The notes under the pieces are model-generated. The model was not told the DNA's origin, did not search any database, and saw nothing but the letters and a program-made list of their open reading frames with translations. This document shows positions 47,308-58,085 of a DNA stretch of 64,000 bases, piece after piece (positions within the stretch are counted from its first letter, which is position 1; each line of letters begins with the position of its first letter). A program made the translations under genes and the position numbers. Origin of the DNA: Fragilaria crotonensis. Lineage: Eukaryota > Bacillariophyta > Fragilariophyceae > Fragilariales > Fragilariaceae. The DNA lies in contig JAKSYS010000279.1 of the NCBI GenBank assembly GCA_022925895.1, positions 1 through 64,000 on the forward strand. The letters run 5' to 3'.

Positions 47308-49042
47308 TCAGTTGTCCTCCTCGTCAGAATCGTAGTTGCCATCGCGAATCAATTGTTGATTCACAACAGTTTGCGTGCTAAAACACGCGTTGCACCACCA
47401 AACATTTTCGAGCTCTCGCTGACCACAACACAACGAGCAAACACACTTCTTGCACTTGCGGCACGAGTGATTTGATGGTGTATTGCATTCAATACACCAT
47501 CCTTCGTTGACGATCGTATGCATCGCCGCGGCCGCCGCCGGAGTTACATCAACAACGTCATCCTCATCGTCATCGGCCGAATCCGCAGAGGAGGATTGAT
47601 TGTTGTTATCACTTCTAGCAATCGTTGTCGCCGCATCCGATGAAGACGACGTTGCAAGAATCTCCAAGCTTCGTTCCTTGAGCATGTCGCTGTGTCGACG
47701 ACATTCGTCACTTTGCAACCCGTCGAGCTTTTCTTCGAGGGACGCGATTTCTATTTCAAGCGCATCACGTTTGTTGATCAAAGCCTCACCAGGCTTCTTC
47801 TTATGTTTCGCAAATCGATCGAGCTCTCGCAGAATCGAATCCTCGTTCCGACGACGCGCAGTCAACTTGTCACGAACGCTTCTAATCATGTATTGTGCGT
47901 TCTTCTGCCTTTCCTTTTCAAGGAATCGGCGTTCAAATATTGCAACGTCTTGGCAAGAATCAACTTGCTGGACGAATCGACTAACGGTGCAGGCACAGGC
48001 AGCACTTCATCCTCAGTGACGCGACGCTTCCTTCCTCGACGGTTATCGACACTCGCCGCACATTCTGCAATCATCAACTTGCGCATCTGCGCACGAGACG
48101 CTACGTTTCTGCCGACCGACGCATTTTTTTTTGAGGTCGCCGAACGAATCTGATTGCATGCAAGCACTATTGTGGATTGGTATGTGCCCCCATAGGGCCC
48201 ACGCAAGAAAGCCGACACCACACCGAAAGAACGTCTTATCTGGGTACCGGTCCGCCTCGTCTGAATCTTCGCTCGAGTTGGCAAGTATGCTTGGTGTATC
48301 ATTCTGCTCGTTGTCGTCCTCGCCCAAGAATCCAACATCTCCTCCTCGTGCTCGTCCGTTTGCCTTCTCCCCTTTGACGACGTTTCTATTGGTGGCGACG
48401 ACGACAACAGAATCTATCTTCTCCGCTTCCGCACGATCGCATTCCTTGCCCATTTCGATGAGGCACCACAATATATAGTCCTCCCAGTTCGTTCCGGATG
48501 GAAACTTTCCATCTCTATACGGCGAACCTTTTCTCGTTACAATCGCCATCATCTTCTTGCAATTGCACAAGACCGTCTTGGCATTGCGATGAAGCGTGCG
48601 GCCCGAAATCTTCTCTCCAACCGAAAGCAGTGACTTTTGCGACAGTATCGCCTTATCAATCGAACCCTCACCAACGTAGATAAAGAGCTTCTTGTGGCGG
48701 TGTAAAAAAAGCTGGAATCGAAAGAATCACTTCTCCAGTGGATGAAGTTGGCCCTCCTGCGGCCGCATGTACCGACTGCGTGTAGAGCCCCTTGAATTTG
48801 TTCAAGCCGAGCAAAAACTGATCGTCGTACGTGATCAAGTTTGGGTCGGCGCCATTCGTACCTTCTCCATAGAAGATGGAAGTCATCTTGTTTTCGATCG
48901 CGCTCTCCCCCAGAGACCCTCCTCGCCGGATCAGAGAAGGCGAATCATAGCAGGCATACGCAATGAGTGCCTGTATCTCTTTTTGGAGTCCGCCCGATAT
49001 GTTGGTCGACCGTTTCGACCGGTTTTTTGTGGATTTGCTCAT
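47308..49042 (-). CDS. Harbinger-element partner protein with C-terminal Cys-rich finger
   Basis: This convergent gene inside the Harbinger-type element is read in three frames joined by one-base breaks, one of them in the T9 run 48124-48132 (A9 on this strand). In order it has an N-terminal part (LQKEIQALIAYACYDSPSLI ... ILSIPAFF), a middle region with WEDYILWCLIEMGKECDRAEAE and acidic linkers, a basic/coiled-coil region (FERRFLEKERQKNAQYM, SILRELDRFAKHKKK, EIASLEEKLDGLQSDE), and a C-terminal finger: CIECNTPSNHSCRKCKKCVC, then CCGQ...WWCNACF. It is not the classical Myb-like partner, so the role is inferred from position. No other family match recognised. Confidence 0.55.
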
Positions 49043-49270
49043 GGCGGAAATTTTGTTCTTCGACGTATGATACTTGCATGATGTGTCGAAGATTCTGTCA
49101 ATAAAGCTCTACTGAACCACATGATAACTTTAGTATCTTTTGTACTGAAATCGATTCAACGCCAAATTTCTAATACTCTTATACATGCCAATATGTAAAA
49201 CATAAATAGCAGTCCAAGTCGTCTGCTTTGTAATTAATTCTAGGGAGTATGACTGCAAGGACCATTTTTT

Positions 49271-52200
49271 GAGTTTCCGCAAAGACAAAACGTGCATGCT
49301 CGTTTTGGGAAAACGTTTTGGTGGCTGAAAGCTCCGGCCTAAGACATACCAAATGAAAGAGCATTATCCCGTGAACAGATTAAATCAAGAAGATTTGAAG
49401 AAGTACGGTTATTGGTGAAGTTACGTTTAGTCGGCTGCTTTGGAACCCGGATTTAGAGAACATAAAAATGAGACTCCCATACAAATAAGACGAGATGGGA
49501 CTGCAAAAAATTATGCATTAATTCAATTCCGACCATGATGATGCAGAATGAACAGGAAGATGATGAAGGATTTGATTCCAAATGATCTAAATGTGTTAAG
49601 AACTACTGTATTAATAGGACTGAGCCTTTAAACTTCTGTTGGTGCCGGGAAATATGTTGTCCAGTCCCTTTCCATTGCCGCCAATTTTGCAATGATGGCC
49701 TCCTTTTTCTTCAAGTTTTGCATTTGCTCCTTCCACTAGCTGAAGTTATGTTGCTTGATCCTGCTTCTGACAACGTAGAATTTGTCGTTGGCGTGGTGGT
49801 CGATGGCAATACAAGTTTCTCTGTTGCAACTGTCCATCCGTTGCAAGCGTCCACCTCCTCTTCATCGCTCTCTTTCGCAAATCGCAACATACATTGCCAC
49901 TTTTTCATACTCCTCTTGTATCCTCTGTTCCAGTTCCTTCCTCACACGGTACCTAGGAGTTTGTCTGGTAAGGGTGTCAAACAAACGACAAGCCCAGATT
50001 GCTTTCATCATAATGCAGATCTTTGTCGATCACCTGTCAAGGATTTCCCAGTACAAATTGTCAGTAGAATTCTACACAAACTTTGAAATTCAATTCATAT
50101 CGACATCTCCCAAAAAAAGGCATACACTGAGCCCACGTTTCTCAAACAAAGCCCCTTACCATTCGCACTGCATCATCTATGCAATGTTTCTTTGCAGGTC
50201 TTCCTGCTTGCTTCTTCAGTGCAGACTTTCCTGATTGTGTGGTTGCGTTCGCTTCGCGGACATGATGAAGCGTGCACCAATTTATGTAAAATTCCGGTCC
50301 TCGCTGGCGTCTGAATTCACTGCACTTCACTGCACTGTAAGATCTGAGCCACGTCAACTTATCCAATTATACCCACGTCAACCCCCATACCAAATCAAAA
50401 GAGGAATCAGTGCTAACGTGACGAAAATGAAAGTATTAGTGTATGGTTATGCTTTTCCAGGCTCCGGCAGAATTCGTCTCAGTACTGTTTTACTAAACCC
50501 TGTCTCACTACTATGTTTATACTTGTATCGCATATAGAGAAGATCCTTCATTCGTGACTCAACTCTATTTTTAGGTTATTGTGGTACATGCGACATTCGA
50601 CATGCGGACATGCGACATGGCGACATGTGCATGTGGCGTGTGGCGTGTGGCGTGTGGCGTGTGGCATGGGATATGGGATATGTGGGACTCGTCCTTCCTA
50701 CGCTCCACATTATGATTGCCCTCGCTGCTATTTCTACTGCAGCCAGCCAGATCATCTCTACTAGGGGTGAATACGGATGATTCTCGATTTTTACTGGCCT
50801 AGTCAACGAAGGAGCTGACTACTTCAGCCCCCACCTACCTTCCTTTGCCCTCGGATTCCTGATGGGCAGATTGGCTCTTCTGCATGGTGTGAGCCATCAT
50901 CACGTTGTGAGCTGTCAACCTTGTCATCAGCCGTGTGTAGCTCTGGTCGCAGCGTCAAAATTGCAATGTCCTCATTAGTAATCTTGTCCCAGCATCAATG
51001 AGTACAATCATCAAGTTGACGAGCTTTTATTTGCTTTCTCAATTTTTTCTGAATCATTTCCATCATCAACCACAAATGTATATGTAGCATTTTCCACACT
51101 ATTGCAGCGATGCTTCCATATGGAATTCTTCTGCCATTTTTGGTTTTGACACCTCCCAGTTCCCTGACAATACAATTGAGATCGAGGTTCAATATATCCT
51201 TGGAATGCTAACCTAGTGGCTGGCTTTACCCTGTAATTTGGTGATCATGTTCTACTAGTTGTTAGTTGCCGTCATCAAAGCAACCTTAGTTTTAAAAACT
51301 TGTGAGTTGCAATACGGCATACCGGTACCGGCGTAGGGATGATGCTTTCAGGTAAAAATATGTGCTACACATACTGCCAGCCATAAATAACATCATCACG
51401 TAATGCTTATGGCTTGAAGAAAGTAGCAGTTGAACTGTCATAACAATTTCTTGAAATCATTGAAAAGATAAGGTTTCATTTTGCCTAAATAAAATGAGAG
51501 ATCCTGCTCAATAGTGTAAGTTTGGTGACTGCCAAAGCTGCCGAACCTCTGTCTTTTAATGTCATTATCAGCAAACAGGCCTCTCAAGTGATTGTCACTC
51601 CCTGCAAACACCTGGAGCTCCATATGGCAAGGAATGTTTTTCCTGGTGCAATATCTCGATTGGATTTGAATTGAGGTTGTCGTCGGATTCGAAGTGAATC
51701 GTACATCGTGTACCCGAGGGACTCGAATGTTCGTATGTACATACAGACTCCAAGCTCCAAACCATTTATGAGGTACAGTACACAGTAGATATTCCTACGT
51801 GTCATGTAACTGGTAATACGATTCTGGTATTCCGTACTGCAGACACGTAGCGGGATGACGTCAAAGCGATGACGTGCATACCACAGACCACAGACCAAAC
51901 GCCACAGGGTACGAATGTGTGACGCACCTGGTATTGTATAAATAACAAATAGAGAACATATGCATATATGTAGAAGTGTTCGACTGGAGTCCGAGGTCCA
52001 AGCCAACAATTATATCATAGATGACTACCTAGTACGGTAGTACCATTTAGTACCAAGTACAAGTACCAGTACCAGTACAGTAGGCTACTCCAGACTCCGT
52101 AGTACCACAAGCTAACAGGTACGAAGTGTACTCGGAGTACGAGTACAAAGTACTTGAAGTACGAGCGAAAGATGTCATATGAACATGTCATATGTTTGAA

Positions 52201-52921
52201 CACCAAAGCGAGCAATGCGGTATTGGTCCTGATGTGGTCGTGAGTCGTGAACCATGCATTCGAGTGACTGCGCTCTGCACTTTCACCAGGCAGGCATTCT
52301 CAACCTCTGACAAACCTGTTATGCATACGCGAAGAATGAGATCAAGCATCAAACATGAAACTCGCAACGTACAGTACAGGGCACTCTATGGGACCCAAAC
52401 ATGTGAGGATGATGTGGTTTGTGCGTAATGCACTACCAGGTACGCATACCAACCACCTTATGCATCTGGTATCGGACCACCAGAGGACTTAAATTGTGTA
52501 ATTACCATTGGCTTTCGTACAATAAACTCGCCAAGCCTCTGGCGATGCGGAAGTGTTCCTTCCGGCACCCAAGTTCTTGGCACCTCACGGAAACCAGGAG
52601 TCATGGCCAAGTGTTACGTGGAAGATTCAAAGCCTGAATCTTCATTTCCTGGGCGGGATCAGCAGCCATCAATCAGTTGACACAATCTGCGACATGGTAC
52701 AGGTACACTCATCCGCGAATATGCACGTTTCGCTCATACTTTAGTTGTTTCGTCTAAGATAATAATGAAAGCCATTGCTTCAAGCGTTGTATTTCTATTC
52801 TAGGTTAGATAGCAAGTGCGATGCATAGCATTCTTGATGATGACATATTCGAGAAAGGGGAGGGCAATGACAGTCATGCGGATATCTCCCAACTCCAAGA
52901 TTCGTCAACGATTCCCGTTAT
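49271..52921. other. Intergenic / decayed repeat DNA
   Basis: No gene I can defend. ORFs of 60-150 codons lack domains and overlap each other on both strands. The stretch 52010-52160 is dense in GTAC words (agtaccaagtacaagtaccagt...). A heptamer repeat lies at 50635-50670. Confidence 0.4.
50635..50670. repeat. gtgtggc heptamer tandem repeat
   Basis: Four to five head-to-tail copies of gtgtggc, preceded by a cgacatgcg-type cluster from 50588 and followed by gggatatgggatatgtggg. Confidence 0.85.
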
Positions 52922-53387
52922 TCAGGGTGATGTAGTGGAAGTATTCAGAGCCTGAGCAGGAGCGCATCGAGGGAAACGCGGCGCAGGTGGGAGAGGTCGT
53001 CCAATTGGAAGCGCGCGGCAAAACGGCAGATTGAAACTTGATGAAAGCCTTCCCTGTGGTTTCGAATCTGCTCCTTGATTTGGCGGCGGCGCGCGACGGA
53101 AAGGCGTGATTGAAGATGAATCTTCTTCATCATCTGAGATAGGTGTTGAATCATCACACACGACATGAACTGAGCGCTTCCCCTCCAGGAGTACCATAGG
53201 GTAACGATAATGAAGGACGGAAGAGAGGCCCCACGGGAGGAAGTGTACACTTCCTCAGGTCAAGTAGCGCTTCAGCCAAGTCATTCTGTGCGCAAGTCTT
53301 GAGCTTCTTACATGGTGGCTGCTCATTCATGTCAGGTTCGATGAGGACTGCGTTGTGCTTCGTCGTCGTGTTGTCTTGCTGAATCAT
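52922..53387 (-). CDS. Hypothetical short protein, frame-broken
   Basis: The frames join across one break near 53200: MIQQDNTTTKHNAVLIEPDM ... CKKLKTCAQNDLAEALLDL, then IHLQSRLSVARRRQIKEQI and FHQVSICRFAARFQLDDLSH to a stop at 52945. The Arg-rich middle and the acidic/Lys-rich start suggest a small nuclear-type protein or a transposon accessory protein. I do not recognise it, and it may be a chance combination. Confidence 0.3.
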
Positions 53388-53871
53388 CGCGAATTATTCA
53401 ATTTTTATTTGTGATCGGCTTCGTAATGCGAAGTTGAATCAGGCGTAGTGGTCACAAGCTCAGGATTTGCTCAGGTTCGCTGGATTTGTGAGAACCCTCG
53501 AGTCATTGATAGGAATCTACCTGGATCACGGCAAAACAGAAACTGCAATTCTTGGCTCCGGTATGGCCAATCAGTTGGAGTCCGATCGAGACATGATGTC
53601 AACTTCGTTGATAAACTCAGAGGAATTAAAGAATCGAATCCTTTCGCATGAAATTGCAACTGAAAGTTCCCGCTTCGCGAACCCTTTTTTATGAGCAACC
53701 CAGTACTTCTGTACTACTGAGGAAGCGGCAGACGTGCTGAGGAGGACCTCAGACGTCCATCAGTAACTATCATAGTGTTAGTGTGGTAGTTGTACTACGG
53801 GTCTGTTCGTCGTCACGAGAAATTTGGCTCGTATGAGGTCTGTGCGTATTTCGTATATGCATATACATATA

Positions 53872-54316
53872 CTAGTGGGTACCTCACATTTGATCGGAGT
53901 GTCTACTACAGGAAACTGGACGTACAGTACCCCCAACCTGGTCGTACTCCGTACCACTACTTTTTTCCCCTACAGTATGCAGTACCATGGTACCAACGTA
54001 GGAAACTTCATGAAGTACAGTACCAGGTACTCTATCATGCCCCAGTATTGCAGTTCATCGCACGGTATATTTTACAGTAGCATTTGTCAAGCAACCTGTT
54101 CACAGCAAATTCAATGAGTATTCCATCTAGTAACTTTGAATTCGTACAGTATTGTAGTTCAGTAACGTAACACACTGTCGTTTCAACATAAATTACCGTC
54201 CGTTTATGTACTGTAGACCTGTAGTACATGTAATCCACGTAACAGTGCAACAGTACCCCAGAGTGGTCATACTCCGTAACAGACGGACGCACGCACGCAC
54301 ACAATTAATTTATAAT
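53872..54316. repeat. Dispersed repeat, copy B
   Basis: Nearly identical to 44015-44460 over its whole length, including the acgcacgcacgcacacaattaa end. It is followed directly by a tandem second copy of its last 190 bp (54317-54460, continuing at 56324). Copy B and copy A start at the same base (actagtggg), and flanking sequences differ, which fits insertion as a unit. Confidence 0.93.
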
Positions 54317-54460
54317 CTAGTAACTTTGAATTCGTACAGTATTGTAGTTCAGTAACGTAACACACTGTCGTTTCAACATAAATTACCGTCCGTTTATGTA
54401 CTGTAGACCTGTAGTACATGTAATCCACGTAACAGTGCAACAGTACCCCAGAGTGGTCAT
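54317..54460. repeat. Tandem partial copy of the dispersed repeat (left part)
   Basis: Identical by eye to 54127-54270, offset by 190 bp. It is interrupted at gagtggtca by the element 54462-56323 and resumes at 56324-56380, where actccgtaacagacgg follows. Confidence 0.93.
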
Positions 54461-54461
54461 A

Positions 54462-56323
54462 TGGCTGGATGCATATTTTGGGTACACGAGGTAGCTCTAC
54501 GTAGGCCTAGTATTAATTTTTTTATTTCCGACGTCAAAAGTATACCAAGGTTACGGTACAGCTACTGAATTGGTGATTCTAATCGGGTTGTCAGTGCAGC
54601 TTTTGTTCATCTAGCCGAAATAGACCCCAACTGTGGCAATGAAGAAGTAGCTAGTCTAGTCGATGTACAATATAATGTTCGAGAGTTTCAGAACCCGCGA
54701 CGTGAGCGCCAGCGTGACGAGATCTGCACCAACAAAGCAAGGTAATGGCAACAAGATGGTGAGCAGTCATGAGTCATGACCAGGAGGAATGAGCCCACAG
54801 TCGAACACCAAGAAAGGGTATGCTGAAATCAAAGTGATTCCATCTCATCCGCCATGCTCTTGATTGCCCGGCTTGTTGGATAAATATAGTGAGGTCTGCT
54901 TTAAAGAAAGCAGCATTATGATTGTACGCAACATGATTGCAGGCGACCGCACCCAACAAAATACATCCGAGATGTGCCATAGTAGCATATTCGTTCAAAT
55001 TTCTTGGCAGGGTGAGGCAGCCACTCAGAAAGTAGCATTTGATCTTTCAATCAACACCAATCAATTTGAAGTTGTTGACAATTAGGTTTGTATTGGGCAG
55101 CAGGATTGTGTAGTTCATGCCAATCTTGTATGAGATATCTTGGCTGGTCATTGACATATCCTGACAAATCGAATACTGGCCAAGAAGTCCGGTTATTCAA
55201 ATTGATATTGACATATATCAGCCAATTCTGTCTCTCCCGATTCATGAACTTGAATGGGCAGAGAATTGGCAACTTCTGGATAGGTTTTACAGCAAAATCT
55301 CGAAACTTGCGCACCACCGCCGTGTCGGGTGACAAATGCAAGTGAAGGGCTCCCAGCGTCAAGAAGTTCCTCACACGTGCGGTGTCCATGACTCGAGTCC
55401 TGCAGGATGATGATGGGTGATTCCTTATCTCTTAGCAGTGACAACAGATCACGAGATGCCGTGATGCATTGATCCAGCGATGGAACCAGGATTGGGCTCT
55501 AGTAGCCAAAACGTTTGGAGCTGCTTGCTAGCACCATCAAGGAGCACACCAACAACAGAGGCTTCATCGGTGACAGTATCAAATTCATCTTCCCTGTTAG
55601 TCTGCTATGACCTTCATCTGTATCCAGGCAATGCATGCCCAACTCATGGCACTTCACATGTCACGTCGTGAGAGCAAGCCATCGGTCGACACATCGACAG
55701 CCAACAAATTGATCCAACGTCTGGGGAGCAAAAGTTCCGAGGAGTGACATTCTGTGAGCCTCTTCCGTCCTTATTTTGAAAGGAAAAAGTAGGAATGGTG
55801 AAAATGCTTCCAAGAATGTTCCAAACGGAGTTCACCACGTGTTCGCCTCGGGTGGGGATGCTCTAAGGGTTCGAATCTGGATCCATCCCAAGATCCACTG
55901 TCATCGTCATCATGGTTCGTGACATTTGGTATGACTGACACCAACACTCAATTGGGCAACATGCTGGTAACTGTTCTCTTCATCAGACAACGTTTCTGGA
56001 ATCACAAGAGAAGAAGGTGCTCCCCCTTTACTGCCATCTCCTGGCGCGTGATCAGTAGAAATTGGAATGGTCGTGAATTTATCAAAACTGCGTTTTCTGT
56101 GGAGCTTCAATGTGCTTTCACTCATGAAGAGCAAGGAGATGATGTAGCTTCAAGAAGCTCCACGGAATATCAAGAATTGGTTGAGATATTCACTGCCATG
56201 GTCAATGGAATGAAAAGCAAGTGATTTGGCGTGTAAATCAATTTTCAATATGCGAGCGCTAAAAAAATAGTGGTACTAGTACGTAGAGCTCTACCTCGCG
56301 AATCCTCTTCGTGAATCCAGCCA
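54462..56323. mobile_element. TA-flanked DNA element nested in the repeat
   Basis: Ends are TGGCTGGAT at 54462-54470 and the inverted ATCCAGCCA at 56315-56323 (9-bp perfect TIR). TA flanks both sides (54460-54461 and 56324-56325). Removing the element and one TA restores the uninterrupted repeat: gagtggtca + tactccgtaacag, exactly as in copies A and B. The length is 1,862 bp. TA duplication points to the Tc1/mariner superfamily. The internal minus-strand frames keep only fragments of a protein. Confidence 0.9.
55193..55600 (-). pseudogene. Possible transposase remnant in the TA-flanked element
   Basis: The minus-strand frames include DEASVVGVLLDGASKQLQTF, then after a break PIIILQDSSHGHRTCEELLD, GSPSLAFVTRHGGGAQVSRF and CKTYPEVANSLPIQV; a neighbouring frame gives NWLIYVNINLNNRTSWPVFD. 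The spacing of Asp-containing beta-strand-like segments would suit a DDE transposase, but I cannot place the catalytic triad. Treat as an unassigned remnant. Confidence 0.3.
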
Positions 56324-56380
56324 TACTCCGTAACAGACGGACGCACGCACGCACACAATTAATTTATAATATAGTAGGAT
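56324..56380. repeat. Tandem partial copy of the dispersed repeat (right part)
   Basis: Continues the interrupted copy: actccgtaacagacgg, the acgc run, then aattaatttataatatagta ggat, as in copy A (44410-44470). Confidence 0.9.
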
Positions 56381-57393
56381 ATATACACTCGGACGTATAG
56401 GGTGTGATGCAATAAGTACTTGTAGTCCAAGACTGAGTACAAGTACAAGGTACAAGTACAATACCAGACACTTTCACTATGGATAACGCCAACTCCAAAA
56501 GTTTACTACCCGGTACTCGAGTACTCCGAGCTCCGAGTACATACCTGTATAAATATTTCTTGATTGTACGGTACTGTATGCATCATGCAGATACCGTCCA
56601 CTTCAATACGCCAGTAGGAGTGTACGAGTATTGATTTATCCGCCACAGTCTCTAATATGATATATTCATTGGAAACGAACACTTTTTGGACCAACATATT
56701 ACAGCTGCCGGAAGAAGTGTCAAAGTGGCGTCATTTTTGAGGACACAAGTAACAAGAATAGGTTCGCCAATCCAGCTCGATTACAATTTCAGTCATTTGC
56801 CGTTGGTGAAATCCTACAACGTCAGTCTGGTAATGAGTCACGTTGAAGGAACCTTCGGATGTTCCTGATGTCGCTGTGAAGTAGTCTCGACTTCTGAGTC
56901 CGGAGCAGGAGTCTTGAAATTGCATTTTTACTTTTTACGGAGGAAAGGACACTTGTAAGCCAGGTCTAATACCACACGCACCTTGGCTCAGCTTACTCTG
57001 CTGTGAAACCTGAAACCATGTTCACAAGTAACAAGTAATTACCAAAATCCAGAAGATTCACACTTTGACGCCTTCTCATGATCCCGCAGGAAGAGCCACA
57101 CGGTTCGTAACAGTTTCTAATGACGTAGTTACTTATATGGTACGTGGTACTACAGTACTTGTAATCCTAACAACACTGTCGAAGTCAACATTTGTTTACC
57201 GTCATCCGCACGGTAGCGGTGGAACGTGTGCGAGCTCCGTGTCCAACAGTATTGTCGGAGCAAATATTCCATTTCTTTATTGCTTATTCATACTTGGCAA
57301 GGATTAATCTCATTGCCATTGCCTCTAAAGGCTTTGATTTACCCTTCATAATTAGTAAAGAAGATTTGCTTGAATTACTGTTGCTTTCATCTA
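56381..57393. other. No recognised gene
   Basis: Short ORFs without domains. Sequence near 56390-56560 has AGTAC-type words. Nothing further noted. Confidence 0.4.
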
Positions 57394-58085
57394 GTGTCTA
57401 CAGGTCCGGGAACATGGGGTTAATCAACCCCATCATTTTTGTACTGATGCAAGATGCTTTTCTGTACATTTCATATTATGGGCCACTGGAAATAATGCTC
57501 CAGTTGCAGTAATCAATGTGATAAGATAACAACACTTTTCTGCATTCATTTGATCCATTTTCCTTGTTCTTTGTTTCCTGTGGAAGTCAGGATGTGAAAA
57601 ATGCAATACTTCATTTTATCCCCAATCAGTCTCTGACTACAGATAGGCAATCATGCGCAGTGTGTGGTAGATGTTCTACGCAATATCAAAACAGTTTTTC
57701 AAGTCCATTTCATTCACCTGCAATGCCAAATTGAGGCTTTGAGACAAACATGCTGAGTGGCCAACGTTCACTATTTTTTGGAGTATCATTACTGCCACTT
57801 TTGAGCTAAATTGATTTGAACATCGTGAGCTGGGACAATGTGATGTCATGGTCAAAAATGAACAATGAAATACATGCATGTTTTTAGCAATATTGCGTTT
57901 ATTAATTGAATAACAACTAACTCAATTGCCTATTTGGCCAAGCATGTCAGTGTTCCAAGGAGATAGGCCAAGATGAGTCCAAATAGACATAGGACAAGAT
58001 AAGTGGAAGATATCCGAGATTGGCAAATACAGCAGGGTTGATTAACACCAAATGGGGTCAATTAACCCGTCGGACCTGTAGACAC
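57394..58085. mobile_element. 692-bp MITE with TCTA target duplication
   Basis: The 15-bp end GTGTCTACAGGTCCG (57394-57408) is matched by its complement CGGACCTGTAGACAC (58071-58085). TCTA flanks both sides (57390-57393 and 58086-58089). Subterminal GGGGTTAATCAACCCC and GGGGTCAATTAACCC also pair. No coding capacity. The 57192-57512 ORF runs across the left end and is not a gene. Confidence 0.9.

Larger units (their letters stand above)
45209..49270. mobile_element. PIF/Harbinger-type DNA transposon with two convergent genes
   Basis: Candidate ends are 45209-45229 and 49250-49270, which match as inverted repeats at 18 of 21 positions (core GTCCTTGCAG). They enclose a Harbinger-type transposase on the plus strand and a Cys-rich partner protein on the minus strand, the two-gene plan of this superfamily. 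The flanking 3-bp target duplication is not clear (GTG left, GAG right), so the precise ends are uncertain by a few bases. Total length is about 4.06 kb. Confidence 0.65.

Noticed and set aside
47600-48019. 139-codon plus-strand ORF opposite the Harbinger partner gene
   Set aside because: It is the complement of a coding region with Ser/Arg-rich shadow composition; the minus-strand frames carry the coherent motifs.
55860-55900. tRNA-like T-loop sequence ggttcgaatct
   Set aside because: No matching acceptor stem, D-arm or anticodon arm could be built around it.
57192-57512. 106-codon ORF
   Set aside because: It crosses the left end of the MITE and has no domain.
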